A stretch of 64,000 nucleotides of DNA from Ferrovibrio sp. (GCF_017994015.1 NZ_JAGOLP010000002.1:124001-188000), one strand, 5' to 3'; positions 1 through 8,585 are shown, numbered from the stretch's first letter. Numbers and translations: made by a program. Notes: a model not told the origin generated them from the letters alone.

Positions 1-471
1 ATGCCAGCTGAAATTGGCCTGCGGATAGCAGCAATCAACAATCTGCGGCAGGAAATCCCAGTAGCTGCCATGGAAATCCAGCGGGCTTTGCCGATTGGCG
101 ATCTGCGGCGAGATACGCTCGACATAGACTTGCGGCGGCACAATCACCAGCATGCCGAAAACCAGCGGCAGCAGCAGGCGCTTGACCCGCTCGCGCGCCA
201 CAGCCAGCGCCGCCCGGCGCTGCAAGGCATAGGCCAGGCTGATGCCGGCGAGCAGGAACAGCACCGGCATATGCCACTGATTCATCAGCCGCACCAGATT
301 ATCGGCAAAGCCGGCATGCACTGCATCCTTGATATGCCAGGATTGGGCATCAAACAGCCGCGCGGTATGAAACAGGATCAGCAGCAGCACGGCGATGTTG
401 CGCAGATTGTCGATATCCAGACGGCGACCGGCCGGGGGCGATACGGGCGTGATGCTCGCGGCATGGCTCAT
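1..471 (-). CDS. Acyltransferase 3 family membrane protein (N-terminal part)
   Basis: The reverse strand from position 471 reads open to the window edge (157 codons), so only the N-terminal part is present. The protein begins MSHAAS and enters the pattern RRLDIDNLRNIAVLLLIL, followed by FHTARLF and a second hydrophobic segment with WHMPVLFLLAGISLAYAL. This arrangement, with ERVKRLLLPLVFG next, is typical of acyltransferase-3 (OafA/YrhL-like) integral membrane enzymes that O-acylate glycans or lipids in the inner membrane. The substrate cannot be told. It is divergent from the TetR gene starting at 567, and a perfect palindrome lies between them, so it is the likely target of that repressor. 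Confidence 0.8.
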   Translation of the reverse strand, partial: MSHAASITPVSPPAGRRLDIDNLRNIAVLLLILFHTARLFDAQSWHIKDAVHAGFADNLVRLMNQWHMPVLFLLAGISLAYALQRRAALAVARERVKRLLLPLVFGMLVIVPPQVYVERISPQIANRQSPLDFHGSYWDFLPQIVDCCYPQANFSWH

Positions 472-522
472 GGTTTTCCTCGCTGGCGCTTTGCTGGCTT
501 GCTTCGGGCAGGCCTATTCTTT

Positions 523-549
523 ATATTGAATGAATGATTCATTCAATAT
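523..549. promoter_or_regulatory. Palindromic operator between acyltransferase and TetR genes
   Basis: A perfect inverted repeat: 13-bp arm ATATTGAATGAAT (523-535), a single central G (536), and arm ATTCATTCAATAT (537-549). It lies in the 95-bp divergent intergenic region just upstream of the TetR-family gene. The A+T-rich arms stand out against the GC-rich surroundings. It is most simply an operator for the adjacent TetR protein, repressing both divergent genes. Confidence 0.75.
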
Positions 550-566
550 CAATTCGGTGCTGAGCC

Positions 567-1250
567 ATGCGCCGCAAGCCGCCCGGTCGCCTGGCCGAGA
601 TAGCCGAGGCCGCGATTCTGGTTTTCACCCGCCAGGGTTATCGCCGCTGCCAGGTGGCGGATATTGCGGCTGAACTGGGCGTTTCTGTCGGCAGCCTGTA
701 TTCCTATGCCACCGGCAAGGAAGCGCTGGCGCAATTGGCCTTGCTGCATCTGCTGGAGCAGCCGTTGCAGAATCTGGCCCTGCCCTTTGCCGCCGGGCCT
801 GAGCAGGAAAAGCACCTGGCCGAATTGATAACCGCGCGTGGCCAATGGCCGCTGCTGGCCCAGGCGCTGGCGCAGCCGGCAGCGCCGGCCGACACCATGG
901 CCGAATTGGCGGCGATTATCGGTGAGTTGTTTGACATGACGCTGCGCCAGCGCCGGCTGATCCGTTTTCTGGATGCCTGCGCGTTGCATATGCCCATGCT
1001 GGCGCGGCAATTCATCATTCACATCAAGCAGCGTTATATCCAGGAATTGGAACAGTATCTGGTACAGCAGCAACAGCGCGGCCGGCTTGCATTGCCGGGG
1101 CCGCATGCGGCCGGCAGTGTTCGCGCCCTGTTGGAAATGGTGGCCTGGTTGTCGCTGCATCGTCAGGCCGATGCCGTGCCGCCGCCGCTGGATGATGCCC
1201 AGGCCCGGGCCACTGCAATTGCCTTTGCCCAAGCGGCTTTTCGGGTGTGA
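567..1250 (+). CDS. TetR/AcrR family transcriptional regulator
   Basis: 227 residues. The first 55 or so form a TetR helix-turn-helix: IAEAAILVFTRQGY, then VADIAAELGVSVGSLYSYATGKEAL, matching the family signature. The rest is a variable all-helical ligand domain and gives no effector. It starts at the ATG at 567, 17 bp beyond the perfect palindrome at 523-549, and is divergent from the acyltransferase-3 gene, the classic arrangement for a local autoregulated repressor. It ends shortly before tRNA-Leu. Confidence 0.88.
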   Translation: MRRKPPGRLAEIAEAAILVFTRQGYRRCQVADIAAELGVSVGSLYSYATGKEALAQLALLHLLEQPLQNLALPFAAGPEQEKHLAELITARGQWPLLAQALAQPAAPADTMAELAAIIGELFDMTLRQRRLIRFLDACALHMPMLARQFIIHIKQRYIQELEQYLVQQQQRGRLALPGPHAAGSVRALLEMVAWLSLHRQADAVPPPLDDAQARATAIAFAQAAFRV

Positions 1251-1283
1251 GCCTGGCATGTTAGACAACGCTTCAGGCTGCCT

Positions 1284-1370
1284 GCCCGCTTGGCGGAACC
1301 GGTAGACGCACGGGACTTAAAATCCCGAGGCCGCAAGGCCGTGCCGGTTCGAGTCCGGCAGCGGGCACCA
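1284..1370 (+). tRNA. tRNA-Leu (anticodon UAA)
   Basis: The gene folds as a class II tRNA. Acceptor arms GCCCGCT (1284-1290) and AGCGGGC (1360-1366) pair, followed by discriminator A1367 and an encoded CCA. The anticodon stem CGGGA/TCCCG encloses the loop CTTAAAA, giving anticodon TAA, which reads UUA leucine codons. A variable arm GGCCGCAAGGCC and T arm GCCGGTTCGAGTCCGGC are present. The long variable arm and 87-nt length fit tRNA-Leu. Confidence 0.97.
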
Positions 1371-1465
1371 GCCAGCTTGCCTTGTTTGAGGTCATATCAG
1401 GGGTGGCAAAGCCACACCAAGCCGGCTAGGTTGTTGCTGGTAATGCAGCAAATAAGGGCAGGCGG

Positions 1466-2020
1466 GTGGCAGAAGCGATCCCTACCGGCGGTGAAGTGAA
1501 TGGCTTTGCGCAGCAAGATGTGCCGGCCCGCGCCGCACCGCTGAACGCGCTCTTGGCTTTCTGGCGCCAGCGCTGCACCGAACTGGGCCGCTTGCCGGCG
1601 CGCGCCGATCTGGCGCCGGAGCAGATGATCGGCTTCCTGCCTTTTGTCACCCTGATCGATGTTCTGGAGGCGCCGCGCCGCTTCAAGTTTCGCCTCGTCG
1701 GCACCGGTGTGGTGGGCCATACCGGGCGCGAGGTGACGGCGCGTTTCGCCGATGCCGAATTGTTTGCCGACCGCGCCGATGACGTGATCCGCTATTTTGA
1801 ACTCTGTGTTGCCCATGCCCGCCCGGCCTATGCGCGCGGCCGCTATCGCACCCTGCCGACCGACCGCGAAGTGGCTTTTGAAGCGTTGCTGACGCCGTTG
1901 CGCAACCGGCCTGAAACCGGCAGCGGCGCCGACATGATGCTGGGTGCGCTGGTGGGTGAGAGATTGTCCTATGGCGAAAGCATGGGGCGGTTTGAATATG
2001 ACGAGATGCGGCTGATCTAG
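1466..2020 (+). CDS. PAS_5 (PF07310-like) domain protein
   Basis: 184 residues. The middle part, FWRQRCTELGRLPARADLAPEQM, then FLPFVTLIDVL, RRFKFRLVGTG and a GREVTARFADAE segment, fits the alphaproteobacterial PAS_5 family, single-domain PAS proteins of unknown ligand. The only in-frame starts are GTG codons (1466, 1496, 1520); 1466 is used because it is the longest, so the first 10-20 residues are uncertain. The stop codon is odd: TAG at 2018-2020 consists of a target-site TA plus the first base of the MITE-like element that follows, so insertion of the element probably fixed the C-terminus. Function unknown. Confidence 0.75.
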   Translation: MAEAIPTGGEVNGFAQQDVPARAAPLNALLAFWRQRCTELGRLPARADLAPEQMIGFLPFVTLIDVLEAPRRFKFRLVGTGVVGHTGREVTARFADAELFADRADDVIRYFELCVAHARPAYARGRYRTLPTDREVAFEALLTPLRNRPETGSGADMMLGALVGERLSYGESMGRFEYDEMRLI

Positions 2021-2283
2021 GGTGCGGACCCATTATTAGCGGGTCCGGGATTGGCCCAGGCAGGCCGCCGGCTAGGAGCAAATCGCAGCGCGTAGTGGGG
2101 CTACGGGCAAGATTTGCGACAACGTCCGGCGGCCTGCCTGGACCAACCCCTGTGGGGCGGTGTGCTTTTCTTGCCTGGCGGCGTCGGCAAGCCTCACCGA
2201 TGCCCCACATCGCTTTCGGCTTGCCTCCTGGCCAGGCAAGAAAATCACACCGTCAAGGAACCGCCAATAATGGGTCCGCACCC
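2020..2283. mobile_element. MITE-like element with 23-bp terminal inverted repeats, TA-flanked
   Basis: Terminal inverted repeats at 2020-2042 (starting GGGTGCGGACCC) and 2261-2283 match at 22 of 23 positions. Both ends abut a TA dinucleotide (2018-2019 and 2284-2285), as for elements that duplicate a TA target, such as IS630/Tc1 relatives. Inside are two long imperfect hairpins: 2048-2071 with 2126-2149 (22 of 24 pairs) and 2158-2179 with 2231-2252 (21 of 22). No transposase is encoded. It is therefore a non-autonomous element, and its RNA would be highly folded. No second copy was noticed in the window. Confidence 0.72.
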
Positions 2284-2319
2284 TAACTATCGTAACGCCG
2301 TTACACTATAATATCAGTG

Positions 2320-3096
2320 TTACGGATTCAGTGTTGCAAACCAGCTGGTGATGCTGCGCACCACCTCGGCATCCAGGCCCCAGAAGCCATGGTAATGCGC
2401 GGCATCGCAGGGATCGCTTTTCGGCTGCGCGCCGCCGGTCAGGGTCAGGATATCTACGCGCGGCGCGGCCTTGAGCAGCTTGGCATAACGCTCGGCATCA
2501 TGCGGCGGGGTGACGCTGCAGGCATCGTCGCGATGGCGCAGCAGCAGCACCGGCACAGCGATACGGCCTGGCGACAGGCTATCGGCAGCCGGAATCTTGT
2601 AGCTGATCAGCATGCCCGAGGTGATGACCAGACTATCGGGTTGCTGCGGGCTGGCACCGTTGAACAGCGCTGCGGCTGAAATGGCGCCCCGGCTGGTGCC
2701 GATCACATGCACCGGCTTTTGCAGCTTGCGCGCCTCGCTCACCAGCACCGCCATGTCATCGGCAAAAGCCGGCTTGTAGCGATAGGAAGGCTGCTGTTTC
2801 AGGTCGCTGGCGATATCCGGCAGTAGATAGGCATAGCCGGCAGCGACAAAGCCATTGCGGCTGCGCACCAACTGATTGCCGCGCAATGCGCCAATGCTGC
2901 CATCGGCGCCGATATCAAGCTGACCATTGCCGCCGGCCAGCAGGATGACGCTGCCTTTGATATCACCCTCGGGCTGATCGGACAGCAGGCGCAAAACCGC
3001 GCCGGGACGCGGTGTCAGTTCCAGCATCTGCTCTGCCGCCGCAACCGGCGCGGCCGCCAGCAGCAGCAATGCGCCAAGGCCGCGCATCATTCCCAT
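2320..3096 (-). CDS. Secreted alpha/beta hydrolase-like protein
   Basis: 258 residues with an N-terminal signal peptide (hydrophobic GALLLLAAAPVAAAEQ, probably cleaved after AAA). The mature part carries a nucleophile elbow GTSRG at about residue 136, a strand-turn RHRDDACS that could supply the acid, and HYHGFWG near the C-terminus that could supply the histidine. This is an alpha/beta hydrolase arrangement for a periplasmic enzyme; the substrate is unknown. It overlaps the end of the upstream TetR gene by 10 bp, so the two are cotranscribed and probably translationally coupled. Confidence 0.72.
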   Translation of the reverse strand: MGMMRGLGALLLLAAAPVAAAEQMLELTPRPGAVLRLLSDQPEGDIKGSVILLAGGNGQLDIGADGSIGALRGNQLVRSRNGFVAAGYAYLLPDIASDLKQQPSYRYKPAFADDMAVLVSEARKLQKPVHVIGTSRGAISAAALFNGASPQQPDSLVITSGMLISYKIPAADSLSPGRIAVPVLLLRHRDDACSVTPPHDAERYAKLLKAAPRVDILTLTGGAQPKSDPCDAAHYHGFWGLDAEVVRSITSWFATLNP

Positions 3097-3734
3097 TGCA
3101 GCCGCGCAATCAGCGCATCGAGATGATGATTGAGCAGGGTTTCCGCCGGCTGGCCAAGGGTTTTCAGCCGCCCGGTATGCTGCGCCATCAACAGTCCGAG
3201 CAGATGCGCGAACAGGCTGGCGGTTTCGATCTGTTGCAGGCTGGGCGAGAGTTTGCCGATGCCGCCGAGCAGCGCGCCAAAGGCATCCAGCTGCCGCAGC
3301 ATGCGCGCATTCAGGTCGCGGTCGATGGTTTCGCCCAGGCCATGTGGCCCTAGTCCTGCCTGCTGCCGGCCACCGCGAAACAGGTGCAGGCCAAGCGCCA
3401 CTTCGGCCGGCCGCGCCGCGTAATAGCCGAACCAGGCCAGTACGCCGCGTTTGAGCTTTTCGCCGTCATTGCCGGGTAATGCCAGGGCGGCGAGCAGGGC
3501 CGCCTCGGCCTGGGTCAGTGAATCCCGCAGCAAGGCGGCGTAGATTTCCTCCTTGCCCGGAAAGAGCGGATAGATCGCGCCGGTGGTGCAGCCGGCCGCA
3601 GCGGCGATTTCGCGCATGGTGGCGGCTTCCATGCCGCGTTCGGCAAAGATGCGCCGCGCCGCCGCCAGAATCTGGCCGCGTTTGAAATCACGTAACTCTG
3701 CGCGTTTGCTGCCAGGTTTTGCCGCTGCTGCCAT
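3087..3734 (-). CDS. TetR/AcrR family transcriptional regulator
   Basis: 215 residues. The DNA-binding domain is at about residues 17-65: RGQILAAARRIFAERG, then MREIAAAAGCTTGAIYPLFPGKEEIY, a canonical TetR HTH in which YPLFPGKEE replaces the usual YYHFxxKEx. The remainder is a helical ligand-binding domain of unknown specificity. It starts 5 bp after the ccdB stop and overlaps the downstream hydrolase gene by 10 bp, so it appears to be read in a ccdA-ccdB-tetR-hydrolase transcript rather than from its own promoter. Confidence 0.87.
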   Translation of the reverse strand: MAAAAKPGSKRAELRDFKRGQILAAARRIFAERGMEAATMREIAAAAGCTTGAIYPLFPGKEEIYAALLRDSLTQAEAALLAALALPGNDGEKLKRGVLAWFGYYAARPAEVALGLHLFRGGRQQAGLGPHGLGETIDRDLNARMLRQLDAFGALLGGIGKLSPSLQQIETASLFAHLLGLLMAQHTGRLKTLGQPAETLLNHHLDALIARLQWE

Positions 3735-3739
3735 GGCGC

Positions 3740-4048
3740 TTAATACCCGATCACCAGAAAATCCAATGCGCCCAGAATGGCATCCCGTTCGCTGCGCAGC
3801 GAGCCGATTATGGGGCCAAGCAGGGTTTTCGGCACCGAGGTCATTTCCTGCGTCGTCAGCACGTAATCATCGCCGCCAATCTGGAAAATCGGGTTCAGCC
3901 GGTCTATCGGCTGCGGTATGGCCCGGGCTGGAATCAGCGGGATCACCAGCCGGCTGGCCAGCAATGAGAAGTGATTTTTTTGGATATCCAGCATCAGCCG
4001 CTGCGCCAGCTTGGCGGAAGGCAGGCGATGGATATCAAACTGCGCCAT
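3740..4048 (-). CDS. ccdB: CcdB family toxin (type II TA)
   Basis: 102 residues starting MAQFDIHRL, followed by the CcdB pattern ...LMLDIQKNHF...LASRLVIPLIPA...LNPIFQIGGDDYVLTTQEMTSVPKTLLG. CcdB proteins poison DNA gyrase. The last residues read FLVIGY; the tryptophan near the C-terminus of F-plasmid CcdB (ending WGI) is not conserved here, so gyrase poisoning should not be assumed. The start is the ATG at 4048, which overlaps the ccdA stop by one base (TGATG); the codon one position upstream is TTG. Confidence 0.88.
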   Translation of the reverse strand: MAQFDIHRLPSAKLAQRLMLDIQKNHFSLLASRLVIPLIPARAIPQPIDRLNPIFQIGGDDYVLTTQEMTSVPKTLLGPIIGSLRSERDAILGALDFLVIGY

Positions 4049-4281
4049 CAAAGGCTGCGGATGTCGTCGATGAACATGCCATGCTGCTCAACATGGCGGT
4101 TATAGGCCTCAATCGCTTCGCGGTTTTCGGCAAGCCAGGCGGCGGCCTTGGCTTCGCGTACGGCTGCTGCCAGCGCTGCCTCGGCGATCTGCGAGACATT
4201 CAGGCCCAGCGCCTTGGCCTCGGCCACCAGGTTTTCCTGCAAGGACAGATTGGTCGGCTTGCGGCGAATGGGAGCATTCAT
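4048..4281 (-). CDS. ccdA: CcdA family antitoxin
   Basis: 77 residues. The N-terminal half (KPTNLSLQENLVAEAKALGLNVSQIAEAAL) is a ribbon-helix-helix DNA-binding domain. The C-terminal part, AAWLAENREAIEAYNRHVEQHG, is the intrinsically flexible toxin-neutralising region typical of CcdA. The pair is arranged antitoxin first with a one-base stop/start overlap. A 21-bp perfect palindrome at 4299-4319, just upstream of the start, is the expected autoregulatory operator. Confidence 0.9.
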   Translation of the reverse strand: MNAPIRRKPTNLSLQENLVAEAKALGLNVSQIAEAALAAAVREAKAAAWLAENREAIEAYNRHVEQHGMFIDDIRSL

Positions 4282-4298
4282 GCCACCCTCCTGCTGAT

Positions 4299-4319
4299 AT
4301 GCGCATAGTCTATGCGCAT
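4299..4319. promoter_or_regulatory. Palindromic operator upstream of ccdAB
   Basis: Perfect inverted repeat: arm ATGCGCATAG (4299-4308), central T (4309), arm CTATGCGCAT (4310-4319). It sits 17 bp upstream of the ccdA start codon, where a CcdA ribbon-helix-helix protein would bind to autorepress. Functional assignment is inferred from position and symmetry. Confidence 0.7.
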
Positions 4320-4332
4320 TTTCGGCTGCCGG

Positions 4333-6423
4333 CTAGACCGCTCTGGTGCCGCGTAATTGCGCCGCCAGTTCATCCGGCAAAGTCACCGGCAGGCCGCAGG
4401 TTTGGCCGACACAGACATAGGCGGTGGGCTGGCCGCCGAGCTGGGTTTTGCCATGCGCCGGATGGCTTTCCGGCAAAGTGGCATCGGGATCGGCCACCAT
4501 CAGGATGCGGTTGGGCAGCGACACGCTATAGGCAGCATCGATCAGCGCTTCGGTGGCGGCCTCGCCGCGATGGCCCAGGATGGTGACCTGCACGGCATGG
4601 GCATAAAGATCGGCGCCATTGAGGAAGCTGGCCAGGGCAAAGAAGTTGCGCCCGGCCTCGCCGGAAAAAGCCGCGATCTGGCTTTCCGCCGCCTCGCGCC
4701 AGGCGACATCGCCGGTGAGATACCACAGCCGGGCGAACACACCCACCAGCAGGCCGTTGCCCGAAGGCGTGGCATTATCGGCAATGATGCGGCTGCGCGC
4801 CACCAGGGTTTCGGCCTGCTGCGCGGTGAGGAAAAAGCCACCATGCACCGGATCGGCATAATCGCGCTGCAACACTTCGGCCCATTTGCGCGTCTGCTCC
4901 AGATAGGCCGGATTGCCGGTGGCCTCGAACAGCGCCAGGGCAGCGCGCGCCATCGCCGCGTAATCATCCAGCAGGCCGGGATAGATCAACTGGTCCTGGC
5001 GCCAGCTATGGCCCAGCCGGTCGCCGCCCAGCATCATGGTGCCGGTGACAAAGCCATAGGCGCGTTCGGCCAAGGACAGCCAATGCGGCTTTTTGTATTG
5101 TCGCGCCAGGCCGGCCAGGGCGGCGATCATCAGGCCGTTCCAATCGGCCAGCACCTTGTCGTCCCAGCCTGGCCGGATCCGCTTTTCGCGTGCCGCCAGC
5201 AGCTTGGCGCGGCAGGCGGCGAGCCGGGCCTCGCCGGCCTCGTCCAGCAGATCAGGCAGCAGCGAACGCCGCAGGATGGTCTTGTGTTCCCAATTGCCTT
5301 CCGGCGTCACATCGTAATGTTCGGCAAAGAATGCGGCATCAGCGCCCAGCAGGGCATCGATCTCGGCCTGGCTCCAGACATAGAACTTGCCTTCCTCACC
5401 CTCAGAATCCGCATCCAGCGTGGCGGCAAAGCCGCCGCCCTTGTCGCCCGGGCCGCCGGCGATCATCTCGCGTTCCAGCCAGGCCACGGTTTCCTCGATA
5501 CGCTGGCGCAGCACAGGCTCATGCGTTTCGGCTTCCAGCAGGGCAAAATGCTCGATCAGCTGGGCATTGTCGTAGAGCATCTTCTCAAAATGCGGCGCCA
5601 GCCATTCGGCATCCACCGAGTAGCGCGCAAAGCCGCCGCCAAGATGATCGTAGATGCCGCCCTGCGCCATGCGTACTGCCGTGGTCAGCACGGCAGCGGC
5701 ATAATCCGGCCGCCCGCTGCGCAAATAGGCACGCCAGAGCAATTCAAACACGCCGCTTTGCGGGAATTTCGGCGCTGCGCCCAGGCCACCATGCACCGGA
5801 TCAACATGGCTCAGCACCTGCTCGGCCATCTGGTCCAGGCTGGCGCGGTCGATGGCGATGTTTTCCAGATTCTGCGGCCGGGCCATCTGGCGCAGGCCCT
5901 GCACCAGCATGGTCTTGTTCTTGGCGATGGCATCCTTCTTGGTGTGGTAGGCATCGGCCACACGATGCAGCACGTCCATGAAGCCGGCGCGGCCATAACG
6001 CGCCTCGGGCGGAAAATATGTGCCGCCCCAGAACGGCTCGGCTTCCGGGGTGAGAAACATGGTCAGCGGCCAGCCGCCCTGCTCGCCCAGCAGATGCAGC
6101 GCATTCATATACAGCGTGTCGATATCCGGCCGCTCTTCACGATCAACCTTGATATTGACGAAGAGCCGGTTCATCTCGGCGGCGATGGCGGGATTCTCAA
6201 AACTCTCATGCGCCATCACATGGCACCAATGGCAGGCGGCATAACCCACAGAAAGCAGGATCGGCTTGTTCAGCGCCTTGGCAGCGGCCAGCGCGCCAGG
6301 GCCCCAGGGCTGCCAATGCACCGGGTTATCCCTGTGCTGGAGCAGATAGGGCGAAGCGGCGTGATCCAGGTTGTTGCGGTTTGCCAGCAGCAACGGGTCG
6401 CCTGACAAAGGGACATCGGTCAT
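4333..6423 (-). CDS. DUF255 thioredoxin-fold protein (YyaL/SPATA20-like)
   Basis: 696 residues. The N-terminus carries the family signature: [23 protein letters not shown], then [17 protein letters not shown] with a CxxC-like CHWC redox motif in a thioredoxin-like fold (about residues 55-70), followed by [14 protein letters not shown]. The C-terminal two thirds resemble an (alpha/alpha)6 barrel seen in N-acylglucosamine epimerases and cellobiose epimerases. Biochemical function is unknown. The start at 6423 (MTDVPLSG) is preferred because a longer in-frame start would overlap the divergent DUF6489 gene. A long open frame on the other strand is a GC-bias shadow. Confidence 0.87.
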   Translation of the reverse strand: MTDVPLSGDPLLLANRNNLDHAASPYLLQHRDNPVHWQPWGPGALAAAKALNKPILLSVGYAACHWCHVMAHESFENPAIAAEMNRLFVNIKVDREERPDIDTLYMNALHLLGEQGGWPLTMFLTPEAEPFWGGTYFPPEARYGRAGFMDVLHRVADAYHTKKDAIAKNKTMLVQGLRQMARPQNLENIAIDRASLDQMAEQVLSHVDPVHGGLGAAPKFPQSGVFELLWRAYLRSGRPDYAAAVLTTAVRMAQGGIYDHLGGGFARYSVDAEWLAPHFEKMLYDNAQLIEHFALLEAETHEPVLRQRIEETVAWLEREMIAGGPGDKGGGFAATLDADSEGEEGKFYVWSQAEIDALLGADAAFFAEHYDVTPEGNWEHKTILRRSLLPDLLDEAGEARLAACRAKLLAAREKRIRPGWDDKVLADWNGLMIAALAGLARQYKKPHWLSLAERAYGFVTGTMMLGGDRLGHSWRQDQLIYPGLLDDYAAMARAALALFEATGNPAYLEQTRKWAEVLQRDYADPVHGGFFLTAQQAETLVARSRIIADNATPSGNGLLVGVFARLWYLTGDVAWREAAESQIAAFSGEAGRNFFALASFLNGADLYAHAVQVTILGHRGEAATEALIDAAYSVSLPNRILMVADPDATLPESHPAHGKTQLGGQPTAYVCVGQTCGLPVTLPDELAAQLRGTRAV

Positions 6424-6474
6424 GCTAGGTATGCCTTTGGCTTGGTTGGTGTTATCCCAGCACAGGAGCGCCGG

Positions 6475-6726
6475 ATGAAGATAACAGTGAACGTGGATTG
6501 TACGCCAGAGGAAGCCCGTGCTTTCCTTGGCCTGCCCGATGTGCAGCCGCTGCAAGAGGCGGTGATGGCGCAAATGCAGGACCGCGTAATGAATTCGCTC
6601 AATGCCATGGACCCGGAATCCCTGCTCAAGACCTGGGCGCCGCTGGGCTTGCAGAGCATGGAGCAGATTCAGCGCTTTTTCCTCTCACAGTTCAACAGCG
6701 CTGCCGGCGGCAACGGCAAGAAATAG
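6475..6726 (+). CDS. DUF6489 family small protein
   Basis: 83 residues beginning [23 protein letters not shown] and containing [21 protein letters not shown], a pattern I associate with the alphaproteobacterial DUF6489 family of unknown function. The ATG at 6475 is chosen because it follows an AGGAG at about 6463-6467 and because the alternative upstream start would encode an unconserved extension. It is followed 12 bp later by the [2Fe-2S] protein, then mnmE. The order suggests one transcript running into mnmE. Confidence 0.75.
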   Translation: MKITVNVDCTPEEARAFLGLPDVQPLQEAVMAQMQDRVMNSLNAMDPESLLKTWAPLGLQSMEQIQRFFLSQFNSAAGGNGKK

Positions 6727-6738
6727 ACAAAGGCCCGT

Positions 6739-7086
6739 ATGACCCAGCTTCCCGACGATCCGGCGCCGTATTACAGCGCCCATGTCTTTGTTTGCACCAA
6801 TGAACGCCCGGCCGGCCATCCGCGCGGCTGCTGCAAGGCCAAGGATGCCGAAAAACTGCGGAATTACATGAAGGTGCGGGCCAAGGAACTCGGCCTCGAA
6901 GGGGTGCGGATCAACAATGCCGGCTGCCTCGACCGCTGTGAGCTGGGGCCGACCCTGGTGATCTATCCCGAGGGCATCTGGTACAAGGCCGAGACTTTTG
7001 CCGATATCGACGCCATCCTGGAACAGCATGTGAAGGCCGGCGGCCGTGTGCCGGGCCTGATGCTGCGGCCGGAAGACGGCCCCTGA
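6739..7086 (+). CDS. Thioredoxin-like [2Fe-2S] ferredoxin
   Basis: 115 residues. The cysteine pattern HVFVCTNERPAGHPRGCC (Cys at about 19, 31 and 32) plus AGCLDRCELGP (Cys about 63 and 67) and the surrounding fold match thioredoxin-like [2Fe-2S] ferredoxins, single-domain relatives of the NuoE C-terminal domain. It presumably carries electrons in the cytoplasm; no partner is identifiable. It lies between DUF6489 and mnmE with short gaps. Confidence 0.87.
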   Translation: MTQLPDDPAPYYSAHVFVCTNERPAGHPRGCCKAKDAEKLRNYMKVRAKELGLEGVRINNAGCLDRCELGPTLVIYPEGIWYKAETFADIDAILEQHVKAGGRVPGLMLRPEDGP

Positions 7087-7117
7087 ACCAACCTCCCTTG
7101 AACAAACTGCCTTACCG

Positions 7118-8449
7118 ATGACTGATAGCATCTATGCCCTGTCCAGCGCCCCGGGCCGGGCCGGGCTGGCGGTGGTGCGGCTATCCGGGCCGGGCGCCGG
7201 GCCGGCTTTGCTGGCTCTGGCCGGCCGGCTGCCGCCGCCGCGCCTGGCCAGCCGGGCCTTGTTGCATGACCAGATGACCGGGCCGATTGATGATGCCCTG
7301 GTGTTGTGGTTTCCCGGGCCGGCCAGTTTCACCGGCGAGGATGTGGCCGAATTCCATATCCATGGCGGCAAGGCGGTGCTGGCGGCGCTGTTTGCCGCCC
7401 TGGCGCGTCTGCCCGGCCTGCGGCTGGCCGAGCCTGGCGAATTCAGCCGCCGCGCCTTCCAGCATGGCAAGCTGGATCTCACCGCCGCCGAAGGCCTGGC
7501 CGATCTGATTGACGCTGAAACCGAAGCCCAGCGCCGCCAGGGTTTGCGCCAGATGCAGGGCGAACTGGGCCGGCTTTATGATGGCTGGCGCGCCCGGCTG
7601 CTGCGCGCCCTGGCGCATGTGGAAGCCGATATCGATTTCCCGGAAGAAGACCTGCCGGCCGGCATCGCCGCTGCCGTGGCACCCGAGATTGCCCGGCTAC
7701 AGGGCGAGATCGCGGCGCATCTGGCTGATAACCGGCGCGGCGAAAGATTACGCGACGGCGTGGCGGTGGTGATCCTCGGCCCGCCCAATGCCGGCAAGTC
7801 CAGCCTGCTCAACGCCCTGGCGCGGCGCGAGGCGGCGATTGTCTCCGATATCGCCGGCACCACGCGCGACATTATTGAAGTGCAGCTTGATCTCGGCGGC
7901 TATCCGGTGGTGCTGGCCGACACCGCGGGCCTGCGTGAAACCGCCGACCGTATCGAGGGCGAGGGTGTGCGCCGCGCCCTGGCCCGCGCCGAAAGCGCCG
8001 ATCTGAAGCTGCTGTTGCTGGATGCCGCTGCACTTGAAAACCTGCCGGCGGAAATAACCGCGTTGATTGACGATAATTGCCTGCTGATTGCCAACAAGAT
8101 TGACCAGACACCGTTGCCGCCCGATGCCAGCCTGGCCGGGCATAAGCTGCTGCCGCTTTCGGTCAGCAGCGGCCAGGGCCTCGATGCCTTGCTGACGGCA
8201 TTGGAAACGGCGGTTGCGGCGCGTTATGGCCAGACCGGTGACGCCAGCCTGACCCGCGCCCGGCATCGTGAAGCTTTGCAGCATTGCGCCGCTGCCTTGG
8301 CGCGATTCCTGAGCGGCGCCGCGCCGGATGCCGAACTCGCCGCCGAGGATTTACGCCTCGCCGCCCGTGGCTTGGGCCGCATCACCGGCCGGGTGGATGT
8401 GGAAGACGTGCTCGACGTGGTGTTCCGGGATTTTTGCATCGGGAAGTGA
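7118..8449 (+). CDS. mnmE: tRNA modification GTPase MnmE
   Basis: 443 residues. The N-terminal tetrahydrofolate-binding domain starts IYALSSAPGRAGLAVVRLSG and includes FTGEDVAEFHIHGG. The inserted G domain has G1 GPPNAGKSS (about 221), G2 TTRD (about 248), G3 DTAG (about 268) and G4 NKID (about 326). The C-terminus ends FCIGK with the invariant cysteine. With MnmG it installs the cmnm5 group on U34 of tRNAs, including Leu(UAA), present nearby. Here mnmE is separated from mnmG by a GNAT gene, a convergent MOSC gene and the parS region. Confidence 0.97.
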   Translation: MTDSIYALSSAPGRAGLAVVRLSGPGAGPALLALAGRLPPPRLASRALLHDQMTGPIDDALVLWFPGPASFTGEDVAEFHIHGGKAVLAALFAALARLPGLRLAEPGEFSRRAFQHGKLDLTAAEGLADLIDAETEAQRRQGLRQMQGELGRLYDGWRARLLRALAHVEADIDFPEEDLPAGIAAAVAPEIARLQGEIAAHLADNRRGERLRDGVAVVILGPPNAGKSSLLNALARREAAIVSDIAGTTRDIIEVQLDLGGYPVVLADTAGLRETADRIEGEGVRRALARAESADLKLLLLDAAALENLPAEITALIDDNCLLIANKIDQTPLPPDASLAGHKLLPLSVSSGQGLDALLTALETAVAARYGQTGDASLTRARHREALQHCAAALARFLSGAAPDAELAAEDLRLAARGLGRITGRVDVEDVLDVVFRDFCIGK

Positions 8450-8585
8450 TATTGCTAGCTGACAGGCAGCAGTGAGGCTCTAGGATGACCCGCCCTGATA
8501 CAGAATTAGGCAAGCTATTAAGACTGGATTGGGTGCGGCCAGTTTGCCGACACGGCAACAAACCGTTTTTGCGGGATTGAGATTC

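Noticed and set aside
1450..1500. FMN-riboswitch-like text (AGGGCAGG ... CCCTACCGGCGGTGA)
   Set aside because: Only the P1/P2-like piece matches; the later conserved parts (GCCCGCGAGC, GATCCGG, GCCGACGG) are absent and the stretch encodes the start of the PAS_5 protein.
4357..6405. Long plus-strand open frame opposite the DUF255 gene
   Set aside because: Composition (Gln/His/Gly-rich) and lack of any family feature show a high-GC shadow; the minus-strand frame has clear motifs.
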